From positions 1-8,038 of the forward strand of contig DQOT01000171.1 in NCBI GenBank assembly GCA_015658495.1: a stretch of DNA of 8,038 bases. Reading direction: 5' to 3'. Below, piece by piece: positions 1-6,498 of this stretch. Position numbers and translations under genes: made by a program. Each line of letters starts with the position of its first letter. The stretch's first letter is position 1. The notes under the pieces were generated by a model that was given only the letters and a program-made list of their open reading frames with translations, was not told the origin of the DNA and searched no databases. This stretch comes from Fidelibacterota bacterium (lineage in GTDB: Bacteria; Fidelibacterota; Marinisomatia; Marinisomatales; UBA1611).

Positions 1-398
1 AAAACCAAATCGGGTTGATAAATATCACTGATATCCAATTCTCCCAGGATCGCCCCATTTCTTTCCATCCTGATCACCGGATTTGTAATGATCAGTTGAA
101 CCCTATTTTTTCGAGAATTAAACTGGATGTCAATTCTCCGTTTGATATCCTTTCTAATATTAAGCTGCCCAAGGGTGAAATCTGCATTTGCTAAAAACAG
201 TGCATTCCCGTCATCAAATTTGACTCTGGGATTTTGAATGGTCCATATTGTTTGTACCCCATCTTCCTCTGAAACATCCTTGAATTCACCTACGAGAGCC
301 AGGTAATCATTCACGACTATCTCCGAGATGGAAACTGAAACTTCACCTGCCAATAAGAATGGCGCAGAAAGAATTAAAGTAAAAATGATTTTTTTCAT
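1..398 (-). CDS. Exported protein of unknown family, partial (C-terminus beyond left edge)
   Basis: This open frame starts at ATG 398-396 on the minus strand and runs without a stop to the window edge, giving about 132 residues. The first 17 or so residues (MKKIIFTLILSAPFLLAG) form a typical Sec signal peptide with a likely cleavage near LLA-GE, so the mature protein should be periplasmic or outer-membrane associated. No lipobox cysteine is present. The mature part looks all-beta, with alternating hydrophobic strands and a motif around WTIQNPRVKF (residues 51-60). This loosely recalls secreted lipid-binding beta proteins such as the DUF1439/YceB type, but the resemblance is too weak to name a function. 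A GAGGT ribosome-binding site lies 7 bases upstream. The start base overlaps the last base of the arsC stop codon (TAATG), so the two are probably co-transcribed and translationally coupled. The gene is surely real; its family is unknown. Confidence 0.8.
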   Translation of the reverse strand, partial: MKKIIFTLILSAPFLLAGEVSVSISEIVVNDYLALVGEFKDVSEEDGVQTIWTIQNPRVKFDDGNALFLANADFTLGQLNIRKDIKRRIDIQFNSRKNRVQLIITNPVIRMERNGAILGELDISDIYQPDLV

Positions 399-826
399 TA
401 TAAAGACCTCGATTCATCTAATAATTTTTGAATTCTGATTTTTATATCCTGCCTTGTTTCCCGAAAATTTTCCAATTGTGAACGATCCAAATTCCAGCCG
501 CGAAAGGGGTCATCTATGCTCCAGTGGATCCGCTGAACATCACCGGGGAAAATGGGACACAATTTATTGGCGTGATCACAAACAGTGATCACTACATCGA
601 TACCTTCATTTAAGTAATCATCAATGGCATCGGAGGCGTGATGGGAAATATCAATGCCCCATTCTTCCATGACCGCAATGGCGTTGGGATGGACGTGACT
701 TGGATGGCTGCCAGCACTGAAAACTTCAAAGCGGTCACCCGCCATATCCTGGAGCAATCCTTCTGCGATTTGGGAACGGCAACTGTTCCCGGTGCAGACA
801 AAAAGAACTTTTTGTTTTTTATCCAT
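398..826 (-). CDS. arsC: Arsenate reductase, thioredoxin-coupled type (low-molecular-weight tyrosine phosphatase fold)
   Basis: This 142-residue protein has the usual length and layout of the pI258/Bacillus ArsC family, which reduces arsenate to arsenite in the cytoplasm using thioredoxin. The phosphate-binding P-loop CTGNSCRS begins at residue 11 (C11-x5-R17). The two further redox cysteines expected for the disulfide cascade are at C83 and C90 (VCDHANKLC). The general-acid Asp is D106 in the DDP motif. Having all three cysteines separates it from plain low-molecular-weight tyrosine phosphatases, which lack the second and third. No arsR, arsB or acr3 gene is visible beside it; the only partner in the window is the exported protein overlapping its stop codon. 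No Shine-Dalgarno sequence precedes the ATG (the bases before it read TTAACCC), so the start rests on the family N-terminus, where K-V-L-F-V-C-T begins a few residues in. A phosphatase role remains a minor alternative. Confidence 0.88.
   Translation of the reverse strand: MDKKQKVLFVCTGNSCRSQIAEGLLQDMAGDRFEVFSAGSHPSHVHPNAIAVMEEWGIDISHHASDAIDDYLNEGIDVVITVCDHANKLCPIFPGDVQRIHWSIDDPFRGWNLDRSQLENFRETRQDIKIRIQKLLDESRSL
406..410 (-). promoter_or_regulatory. Ribosome-binding site of the left-edge exported protein
   Basis: GAGGT on the minus strand lies inside the 3' end of arsC, 7 bases before the ATG at 398. It is among the clearest Shine-Dalgarno matches in the window. It supports both the chosen start and translation initiation within the arsC-containing transcript. 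Confidence 0.6.
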
Positions 827-907
827 GGGTTAAAATGGGGAAAAAATTCCATCATCTGCAATAATTCATTCAGTTAAATTGGCCATGATTTTTTTGTATT
901 TTCAATC
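827..907. other. Divergent intergenic region between arsC and the deoxynucleoside kinase
   Basis: These 81 bases are the only sizeable non-coding stretch in the window. They must carry the promoter for arsC and its partner leftward, and probably one for the plus-strand array. They are AT-rich, with a run of T at 890-895. I found no convincing -35/-10 pair on either strand, no clear palindromic operator and no terminator stem. Neither flanking start codon has a purine-rich Shine-Dalgarno sequence, so leaders may be very short or initiation SD-independent. Confidence 0.55.
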
Positions 908-1537
908 ATGGAAAAACTGAAAAAAACAGCCTATCCTTTTATAGGACTTGCAGGAAATATTGGCGTTGGAAAAACCACCTTCACCACACAAATGGCAGAA
1001 CGAAACGGATGGAAACCCTTTTACGAATCAGTTTCTGATAATCCTTATTTAAGTGATTTTTATGGCGACATGAAACGATGGAGTTTTAACCTTCAGATCT
1101 ATTTTCTCCACAAACGGTTTGAATCCCATTTAAATATGTCCAGGTCCAATGGCGGCGTGATACAGGACAGAACGATCTATGAGGATGTGGAAATCTTCGC
1201 CAGGAATCTTCATGAAATGGGAAATTTGTCAGATCGGGACTGGGATAATTATTTAGGATTGTTTGTAACCATGACATCTTTTTTGAAAAAGCCTAACCTT
1301 ATTGTTTATCTCCGGGCATCCACGGATACTTTGCTAAGCCGGATTCATTCCCGGGGCAGGGATTATGAACAATCCATTGATCCGGAATATCTCCACAGCC
1401 TGAATATTGCCTATGATAAATGGATTAATTCTGTAGCGGATTACCCTGTTTTAACCATTGAAACAGATGGGTTTAACATTTTTGATAACGCTGAACAATT
1501 ATTGGTAATTGAAAAGAGGATTCTCGAAAGAATTTAG
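908..1537 (+). CDS. Deoxynucleoside kinase (dCK/dGK family)
   Basis: This 209-residue cytoplasmic enzyme matches the deoxynucleoside kinase family, which transfers the ATP gamma-phosphate to the 5'-OH of a deoxynucleoside in nucleotide salvage. The Walker A P-loop GNIGVGKT spans residues 16-23. E40 sits where the family has its catalytic Glu, after strand 2. The conserved D-R pair is D87-R88 in QDRTIYEDVEIF, a signature common in bacterial dGK/dAK-like enzymes. The arginine-rich LID is at 145-151 (R145, R149, R151). The length is normal and the protein appears intact. Substrate choice (dG, dA, dC or broad) cannot be read safely from sequence, so I give no gene symbol. It is the first gene of the plus-strand array. 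Its ATG is preceded by TTTTCAATC without a Shine-Dalgarno match. The next gene follows after 24 bases, suggesting co-transcription with the methyltransferase and the replication genes, which suits a role in dNTP supply. Confidence 0.88.
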   Translation: MEKLKKTAYPFIGLAGNIGVGKTTFTTQMAERNGWKPFYESVSDNPYLSDFYGDMKRWSFNLQIYFLHKRFESHLNMSRSNGGVIQDRTIYEDVEIFARNLHEMGNLSDRDWDNYLGLFVTMTSFLKKPNLIVYLRASTDTLLSRIHSRGRDYEQSIDPEYLHSLNIAYDKWINSVADYPVLTIETDGFNIFDNAEQLLVIEKRILERI

Positions 1538-1561
1538 CCTTATAATTCAGTAAATTTGCTG

Positions 1562-2386
1562 ATGTCTGAGTCGCTACAAAAGATCAATTCCCCCTTATTT
1601 ACCAATCCACTGGAAGCTTTTCCAGGTCTTTCAATTGATGACTTGAATAAATATCTTCCTGCCATTCGAACGGTAGAAGATATGTCCATGACAATCGATT
1701 GTATGGAAGAAGGCATGTTTCTTGCGAAATGTTTGGATGGGTTAAAACAGATCCCGGATAAATCCATGGATCTGATCATAGCTGATCCGCCTGATGATCC
1801 CTGGAATTCTACCGAAGAAATTGGTCAACGAAAAACGCTGCAGGAATACTACCAGTGGAACAATAATTGGTTAGCGGAGACTTATCGCGTGTTGAAAAAT
1901 ACCGGTGCGATTTATTTATTTTCACCATGGCAATATTCCGGGATGTATCATGGATTGTTGAGTAATACATTCAAGGTCCAATCCCGGATCACATGGCTAA
2001 AAAGATCCAATGAATCCATTGGCAAAAACCAAACTTGGAAAAATGATACATCTGATATTTGGTTTGCAACAAAAACAGATGATTTTCTGTTCAATCAACG
2101 GGCTGTGGGAATCAAATCAGAAGTACCGGTTTTGGATCAGAAAATCGTCCAATCGAATCTTTGGTTGGATATTCCGGGAATTGCAGAAGAAAATGGGCGC
2201 TATCCGCAAAAATTATTTTCACGAATCCTTGAATCCAGTAGTTTCAAATTGAATTGGGTGCTGGACCCTTTCATGCGAACTGGTGATGTTGGCCTAGCAT
2301 CAAAACGGGGCGGCCGGCGGTTTATCGGATTTGAAACAAACAGGGATCACCTTCTGTTAGCCATGAAAAGAATTGACAGGAATTAA
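1562..2386 (+). CDS. Beta-class N4/N6-type DNA methyltransferase with atypical motifs, orphan
   Basis: This 274-residue protein has the N4-cytosine/N6-adenine methyltransferase fold in beta order: target-catalysis motif IV comes first, SAM-binding motif I last. The lead-in LAKCLDGLKQIPDKSMDLIIADPP (split: LAKCLDGLKQ, then IPDKSMDLIIADPP) is typical, but motif IV reads DPPD at residues 75-78 instead of DPPY/F/W. A motif VIII-like ITWLK is at 143-147, a motif X-like YPQKLFSRIL at 214-223, and motif I reads DPFMRTGD at 235-242 where DPFxGSGT is usual. The following KRGGRRFIGFE is well kept. The region between motif VIII and X, where a target-recognition domain would lie, is short. I use ATG 1562; a TTG six bases upstream is also in frame, and no Shine-Dalgarno precedes either. 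No restriction endonuclease is adjacent, so it is a solitary enzyme, possibly a regulatory or replication-linked methylase, or one that has lost activity. The family call is secure; activity is uncertain. Confidence 0.82.
   Translation: MSESLQKINSPLFTNPLEAFPGLSIDDLNKYLPAIRTVEDMSMTIDCMEEGMFLAKCLDGLKQIPDKSMDLIIADPPDDPWNSTEEIGQRKTLQEYYQWNNNWLAETYRVLKNTGAIYLFSPWQYSGMYHGLLSNTFKVQSRITWLKRSNESIGKNQTWKNDTSDIWFATKTDDFLFNQRAVGIKSEVPVLDQKIVQSNLWLDIPGIAEENGRYPQKLFSRILESSSFKLNWVLDPFMRTGDVGLASKRGGRRFIGFETNRDHLLLAMKRIDRN
2378..2382 (+). promoter_or_regulatory. Ribosome-binding site of yqeY
   Basis: AGGAA lies inside the last codons of the methyltransferase; from the final A of AGGA there are 6 bases to ATG 2388. 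It decides against an in-frame TTG at 2373, which would place the start upstream of this site. The context AGGAATTAAA before ATG is repeated almost exactly in front of the gene at 5097. Confidence 0.65.
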
Positions 2387-2387
2387 A

Positions 2388-2831
2388 ATGAATTTTATTG
2401 AAAAAATTAAAACGGAAATGTATAGTGCCATGAAATCCGGCGAAAAGGATAGGACCGCTACGCTTCGGACCTTGCTTGCAAAATTGAAAGACAAACAGAT
2501 CAATCAGAGAAAAGAGCTCACCGAGAAGGACGGATTGGCTGTGATCAAGACCCTGGTAAAGCAGCGCAAGGAATCTGCTGAAATGTATGAGCAGGCCCAT
2601 AGGCCAGAATTAGCAGAAAAAGAGAAAAAGGAATTGTCTGTCCTGGAATCGTATCTCCCTCAAATGATGTCGGCAGACGAAATCCGAGCGATGGTCGCAT
2701 CCGTGGTTGAAGAAACGGGTGCAACAGGTCTGGGCGACATTGGGAAAGTGATGCCTTTGGTCATGCAGCGCGGTGACGGGTCCATCGATGGCAAAGCTGC
2801 CAATGTGATCTTGAGGGAATTGTTGGGATAA
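2388..2831 (+). CDS. yqeY: GatB/YqeY domain protein
   Basis: This 147-residue cytoplasmic protein is a full-length member of the YqeY family, which resembles the C-terminal tRNA-binding tail domain of the GatB amidotransferase subunit. Family landmarks are the N-terminal helix MKSGEKDRTATLRTLLAKLK (residues 15-34), the central KQRKESAEMYEQAHRPELAEKE (59-80, split: KQRKESAEMYEQ then AHRPELAEKE), ESYLPQMMSADEI (87-99), and the C-terminal GDIGKVMPLVM followed by DGKAANVILRELL (134-146). A role in tRNA-dependent amidation or tRNA handling is assumed for the family but not well proven. The gene sits one base after the methyltransferase stop and directly abuts the CvpA-family gene (TAA then ATG with no gap). 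Genomic linkage of yqeY with dnaG is a known arrangement in many bacteria and is kept here, with a CvpA gene between them. Confidence 0.9.
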   Translation: MNFIEKIKTEMYSAMKSGEKDRTATLRTLLAKLKDKQINQRKELTEKDGLAVIKTLVKQRKESAEMYEQAHRPELAEKEKKELSVLESYLPQMMSADEIRAMVASVVEETGATGLGDIGKVMPLVMQRGDGSIDGKAANVILRELLG

Positions 2832-3359
2832 ATGTCCTGGTTTTTGGATGGCTTGGCACTATTATTTATTGTATTGCTGGGCGTCGTTGGATTTAGGCGA
2901 GGGTTCATTGAAGAATTGGGCAGGTTGATCGGGCTCATCTTTGCGATCCTGATCTCTGTTTCGAACAGCGCAAAATTTTCCGTGAAATTAAATGATATGT
3001 TGCCAACCGACGAATGGATGAGCATGTTCCTTTCTTTTTCCCTGTTATTTGCGGTGACTTTGATGGGAGCAAGGATCCTGACAAAATTAGTTCAAATTGC
3101 ACTTCTGTCGAAAAGCAATCAATGGATGAACCGATCATTCGGTTTTGTATTTGGCTCAATCAAAGGATTTTTTATTATGATGGTATTTGTCTGGTTCATG
3201 GCCATTTTGCCGTTGCAGAAATGGTCAGATATCATTACAGCCAATTCAAAATTCGCTCAAAAAAGCAATCAGATTAGAATCATAATGGTTGAATTTTTTA
3301 ACTGGGAAGATCCCATCGCTTTGAGTGAATCTTATTTGAAACAATTAACGCAACCCTGA
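2832..3359 (+). CDS. CvpA-family integral membrane protein
   Basis: This 175-residue inner-membrane protein has four predicted membrane segments at about residues 5-22, 30-45, 62-82 and 103-127, the usual plan of the colicin V production protein family. The charged motif GFRRGFIEELGRLIG (20-34) after the first helix is characteristic: a glycine-arginine turn followed by an amphipathic stretch. FGFVFGSIKGFF (103-114) is the second family landmark. CvpA is needed for colicin V export and for envelope stress tolerance in enterobacteria; its molecular role is not settled. The C-terminal tail (128-175) is polar and probably cytoplasmic or peripheral. The start directly follows the yqeY stop. A purine-rich GAGGGA lies about a dozen bases upstream, so initiation may rely on coupling. 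The stop overlaps the dnaG start by one base (TGATG). Family membership is likely; the exact function in this organism is unknown. Confidence 0.82.
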   Translation: MSWFLDGLALLFIVLLGVVGFRRGFIEELGRLIGLIFAILISVSNSAKFSVKLNDMLPTDEWMSMFLSFSLLFAVTLMGARILTKLVQIALLSKSNQWMNRSFGFVFGSIKGFFIMMVFVWFMAILPLQKWSDIITANSKFAQKSNQIRIIMVEFFNWEDPIALSESYLKQLTQP

Positions 3360-5107
3360 TGGCAAAAATTCCACAAGATATTGTAGACAGAGTCCGGGAC
3401 ACGGCAGACATTGTGGATGTGGTGTCTCAATATGTTGACTTGAAGCATCGTGGCGCCAACTATTTCGGGTTATGTCCGTTTCATGGTGAAAAAACACCTT
3501 CGTTCAGTGTGGCACCTGCAAAACAGATCTATCATTGTTTCGGGTGCAGTACTGGTGGGAATGTTTTTTCATTTTTGATGGAATATCAAAAAGTCTCATT
3601 TCCGGAAGCAGTGAAAACCCTGGCAGATCGATATAATATTCCAATCCAGTATGAAGAAGGAGAGGGCAGCTCCGAATTATTTTCTTCTTTATATGAACTC
3701 CATAATATTGCTGTAAAACTTTACCAGGATAATTTATTCTCTCAGCGTGGAGAAAGCGCTTTGGCTTATTTGACAGATCGGGGACTTACGGAAGATATTT
3801 TGAAGCAGTTCAAGGTTGGGTTTGCCATGGATAGTTGGGACCAATTGGTGAAACAGTGCGCCGGTAAAGGGTTCACAAAATCCCATATTAATCAATCCGG
3901 ATTATTCACGCAATCAGAAAAAGGTACGTTCGACCGCTTTCGATCCAGGGTCATGTTTCCTATTTTTCATCCATCGGGAAAACCCATCGCATTTGGAGGC
4001 AGGATCTTTGGTGTTGAGGATCCTGCAAAATATTTGAATTCCCCGGAAACACCCCTTTACAAAAAGAGCGATGTTTTTTATGGACTGCAGGCATCCCGGG
4101 ACGCAATCCGAAAAACAGGGTTTGCTGTTTTGGTAGAGGGTTACATGGATTTTCTCCAACTCTATCAGGCAGGCATTCATCCCCTTGTGGCTGTTTCAGG
4201 GACTGCATTTACACAGCGACATGCCCTGGCCTTGAGCCGCATCACCCAAAAAGTGGTTTTATTGTATGATGGGGATAACGCTGGTGGGAATGCGGCGATC
4301 CGTACCGGATGGGTATTGCTCAAAGCAGGATTGGAGCCTACCATCGTTCGTCCGCCAGGGGATCAAGATCCTGATGACTGGGTGAGAGCTGTGGGGAGAA
4401 ATGATGTTTTATCCGCGATTGAATCCCCAACATCCTTTCTTGATTTTCATTTAGAATTTCATAGCGGCAAATCCCTGGAAGGTGCAGAAAGAAGGCAGTA
4501 CATCCTGGATCTCATGCGTGAGATCAGAAGCATTCAGGATGGAATCGTTCGCAATGATCTTGTCCGCATATTATCAGAAAAATTGATGGTAGATGAACAT
4601 GACCTTGTTCGTGTTATGAAAAGCCAACGAGTCAATCCGGTTCAGTATCCAGATCAAACGGATCAAGGGGACGAAATACCAAAATTCACAAGCATAGCCG
4701 ATCGAGCCCAGATCGAGTTATTGCAATTATTAGCTCTGGAAGAGCAATCCACTCGTCAATATGTGCAAGAAAATATCTCATTAGCCCTGTTTACGACACC
4801 CTTGTTAAAAAAAGTTGCCGGATTTTTATTAGATGAGAAATTGTCGGTGGAATCCTCTGCAATAATCGAGTATTTTCAGGATAAGCATGAACGCGATTCT
4901 GTGGCACAAATCTTATTTGCGGAGACTCAAAATATTCCGCCTGAACAAATTGTATCCGATTGCCTGAAAATCTTAAAATCCATGCCGTTAAAAGAAAGAA
5001 TTCAATCACTTCGTATCCAAATCCGTGAAAAAGAGTCAAACGGGGATGACCCGCAAAAAGAATTGGACGAAGTTATCAAACTCCAGCAGGAATTAAATGA
5101 TATCTAA
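3359..5107 (+). CDS. dnaG: DNA primase DnaG
   Basis: This 582-residue replication primase makes the RNA primers for lagging-strand synthesis and works with the DnaB helicase at the fork. The N-terminal zinc-binding domain carries the CHC2 ligands C39, H42, C60 and C63. The catalytic core follows: the basic RNA-polymerase motif FDRFRSRVMFPI (191-202) and GKPIAFGGR (207-215), then the Toprim domain with EGYMD (260-264, E260 and D264) and the metal-binding DGD (304-306). All catalytic residues are present. The C-terminal region from about residue 445 is helical and leucine-rich, as expected for the DnaB-interacting domain, ending in a charged helix (545-582). Length is typical. No Shine-Dalgarno precedes the ATG, which overlaps the CvpA-family stop, so coupling is likely. 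Its 3' end overlaps the next gene by 11 bases. In many bacteria rpoD follows dnaG; here an envelope protein does. Confidence 0.97.
   Translation: MAKIPQDIVDRVRDTADIVDVVSQYVDLKHRGANYFGLCPFHGEKTPSFSVAPAKQIYHCFGCSTGGNVFSFLMEYQKVSFPEAVKTLADRYNIPIQYEEGEGSSELFSSLYELHNIAVKLYQDNLFSQRGESALAYLTDRGLTEDILKQFKVGFAMDSWDQLVKQCAGKGFTKSHINQSGLFTQSEKGTFDRFRSRVMFPIFHPSGKPIAFGGRIFGVEDPAKYLNSPETPLYKKSDVFYGLQASRDAIRKTGFAVLVEGYMDFLQLYQAGIHPLVAVSGTAFTQRHALALSRITQKVVLLYDGDNAGGNAAIRTGWVLLKAGLEPTIVRPPGDQDPDDWVRAVGRNDVLSAIESPTSFLDFHLEFHSGKSLEGAERRQYILDLMREIRSIQDGIVRNDLVRILSEKLMVDEHDLVRVMKSQRVNPVQYPDQTDQGDEIPKFTSIADRAQIELLQLLALEEQSTRQYVQENISLALFTTPLLKKVAGFLLDEKLSVESSAIIEYFQDKHERDSVAQILFAETQNIPPEQIVSDCLKILKSMPLKERIQSLRIQIREKESNGDDPQKELDEVIKLQQELNDI
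5088..5091 (+). promoter_or_regulatory. Ribosome-binding site of the peptidoglycan-binding/PEGA protein
   Basis: AGGA in the last codons of dnaG, 5 bases before ATG 5097. It supports a start that lies within dnaG and gives an 11-base overlap between the two genes. Confidence 0.65.
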
Positions 5108-6497
5108 AAAATTGCAATTGGGAATCCGGTTCGGCCTTTTGCTGATCTTTTTTACCTGTCTTCGTGCCAATGAAGTCCAACTGGTGACCACCCATAAAAA
5201 AAGTAACGGGACGCTGCTCCGTATCGTCACAAGTCAAATCATAGATATCGATAATGTTGCCGGATGGGTTGGGCAGGAGAATTGGTTTTATGTCACGCTC
5301 AATGGGACATCCTTTAATGAATCTTCAATGGAGTATATTGAGTTTGAACCTCCGCTCATGGATCTTGAAGCGACCGAAAATAATGAATCGGTCCAATTGG
5401 GATATTTGTTTGAGCGGCCTATTGAAGATTTTGAGATTTTTCATTCCCAGGCAAGCCGGGTGATCTTGATCCAGGTTTGGGAATCATTGAATGACAGCAT
5501 CCGAACTGAAGTTGCCTCCTCTGAGGACAGGAACGAGAACAGGGTATTTGTTCTTCCTGAAAAAGAAGCAAAGGGGTCTCCTTTTTACGATTCGTTCATC
5601 TATGCCCGTGATAAATATGGTCCGGAGAAATATTTTGTCTGGTATAACAAGTGGTACTCCACAGAAGAGGGCGAAGAATTAGAGGGGCCCAGACCCTTGA
5701 TCGTCAAAAAACCAATTCAGGTAAAGGAACCTCCCCCGCCAACAGCACCTATGAAAATTTCAAAAAAGGATGTTGATATTTCTTTTATTATTGATGAAGG
5801 TATGCTCAGCAATGGGATTCGACGACCTAACGAAGTGAAAGCCCTGCAACGAGCCCTTGTGGCATTAGGATATGACCTTGGTTCAACCGGTGTGTTTAAA
5901 AATGGCGTGGATGGTGATTATGGCCTCCTAACGGAAAGTGCGGTGAACCAATTCCAATTGGATAGAGAATTTTCTGGCGTGGATGTGGATGGTATAGTGG
6001 GTGAAAGTACGTATAGAGAATTGATTCGTGCCTTGGCCGATAAAGAACCTGATATTACATACTCAGTCGCAGAAAAAGTTGAAAAGAAAAAAGAACAGCA
6101 AGTTGAAGAAAAATTTGTTCTTGAAACTGCCAAAGAAATTTTAAAAAAACCAGCTGTCAAAAAAAACATCAAGCGCGAAACACGAAAATTGGACAATCCG
6201 GAAATCATGAATACGCTCCCATTAGATCTATCTAAACGAAAAACGTATCTCACTCTTACCTGCAACTTAGATGGCGCCAATGTTTTTATCGATGGGAATT
6301 TGATCGGCCAAACACCTATCCCTAAAAAATTACCTGTCAATCCGGGATGGCATCGTATCCGTGTGATCTATCCAAATGCTCCGCAACCTCAGTACGCCAT
6401 GAGAATGCCTGATTTCCAGGATATATACATCCCAAAGGGCAGAAGCCAAAAGATCAGGATCAACCTGACTGTTGTTGAACAGGAATCTTCTGAATAA
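5097..6497 (+). CDS. Exported AMIN-like / peptidoglycan-binding / PEGA domain protein
   Basis: This 466-residue envelope protein begins with a signal peptide (residues 1-24, hydrophobic core GLLLIFFT, probable cut near LRA-NE). Residues about 38-130 form a beta-rich domain containing AGWVGQENWF (55-64), whose strand pattern resembles AMIN domains; that assignment is inference. A proline-rich stretch EPPPPTAP (211-218) leads into a PG_binding_1-type domain at about 240-312, recognisable by VKALQRALVALGYD (247-260), the DGDYG turn (272-276), AVNQFQ (282-287) and DGIVGESTYREL (298-309). A lysine/glutamate-rich linker (about 322-365) follows, then a PEGA domain (about 384-430) with VFIDGNLIGQTP and NPGWHRIRV, and a beta-rich tail. 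It has no catalytic domain, so it is probably a structural or scaffolding protein attached to the cell wall. It overlaps dnaG by 11 bases and is paralogous to the next gene over its first and last domains. Confidence 0.82.
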   Translation: MISKKLQLGIRFGLLLIFFTCLRANEVQLVTTHKKSNGTLLRIVTSQIIDIDNVAGWVGQENWFYVTLNGTSFNESSMEYIEFEPPLMDLEATENNESVQLGYLFERPIEDFEIFHSQASRVILIQVWESLNDSIRTEVASSEDRNENRVFVLPEKEAKGSPFYDSFIYARDKYGPEKYFVWYNKWYSTEEGEELEGPRPLIVKKPIQVKEPPPPTAPMKISKKDVDISFIIDEGMLSNGIRRPNEVKALQRALVALGYDLGSTGVFKNGVDGDYGLLTESAVNQFQLDREFSGVDVDGIVGESTYRELIRALADKEPDITYSVAEKVEKKKEQQVEEKFVLETAKEILKKPAVKKNIKRETRKLDNPEIMNTLPLDLSKRKTYLTLTCNLDGANVFIDGNLIGQTPIPKKLPVNPGWHRIRVIYPNAPQPQYAMRMPDFQDIYIPKGRSQKIRINLTVVEQESSE

Positions 6498-6498
6498 A

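Noticed and set aside
638..877. Plus-strand open frame opposite arsC
   Set aside because: It is antisense to a clear ArsC with intact catalytic residues, and its translation has no recognisable motif or ribosome-binding site.
1541..1546. Perfect TATAAT 16 bases before the methyltransferase ATG, with TTGAAA at 1509-1514
   Set aside because: The gap between the two hexamers is 26 bases, far from the usual 16-18, and no other -35 is visible at the right distance. In AT-rich DNA a lone TATAAT is weak evidence, so it is not annotated as a promoter.
2010..2252. Overlapping plus-strand frame inside the methyltransferase
   Set aside because: It lies wholly within a well-supported gene in another frame and shows no family features.
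6121..6185. A-rich stretch in the second exported gene considered as a slippage or frameshift site
   Set aside because: The frame continues correctly into the PEGA domain, and the A-runs simply encode a lysine-rich linker.
5918..6340. Long minus-strand frame (140 codons) opposite the peptidoglycan-binding/PEGA gene
   Set aside because: The sense strand encodes recognisable peptidoglycan-binding and PEGA domains. The antisense product is low-complexity, rich in Ser and Phe, as expected of a shadow frame over Lys/Glu-rich codons.
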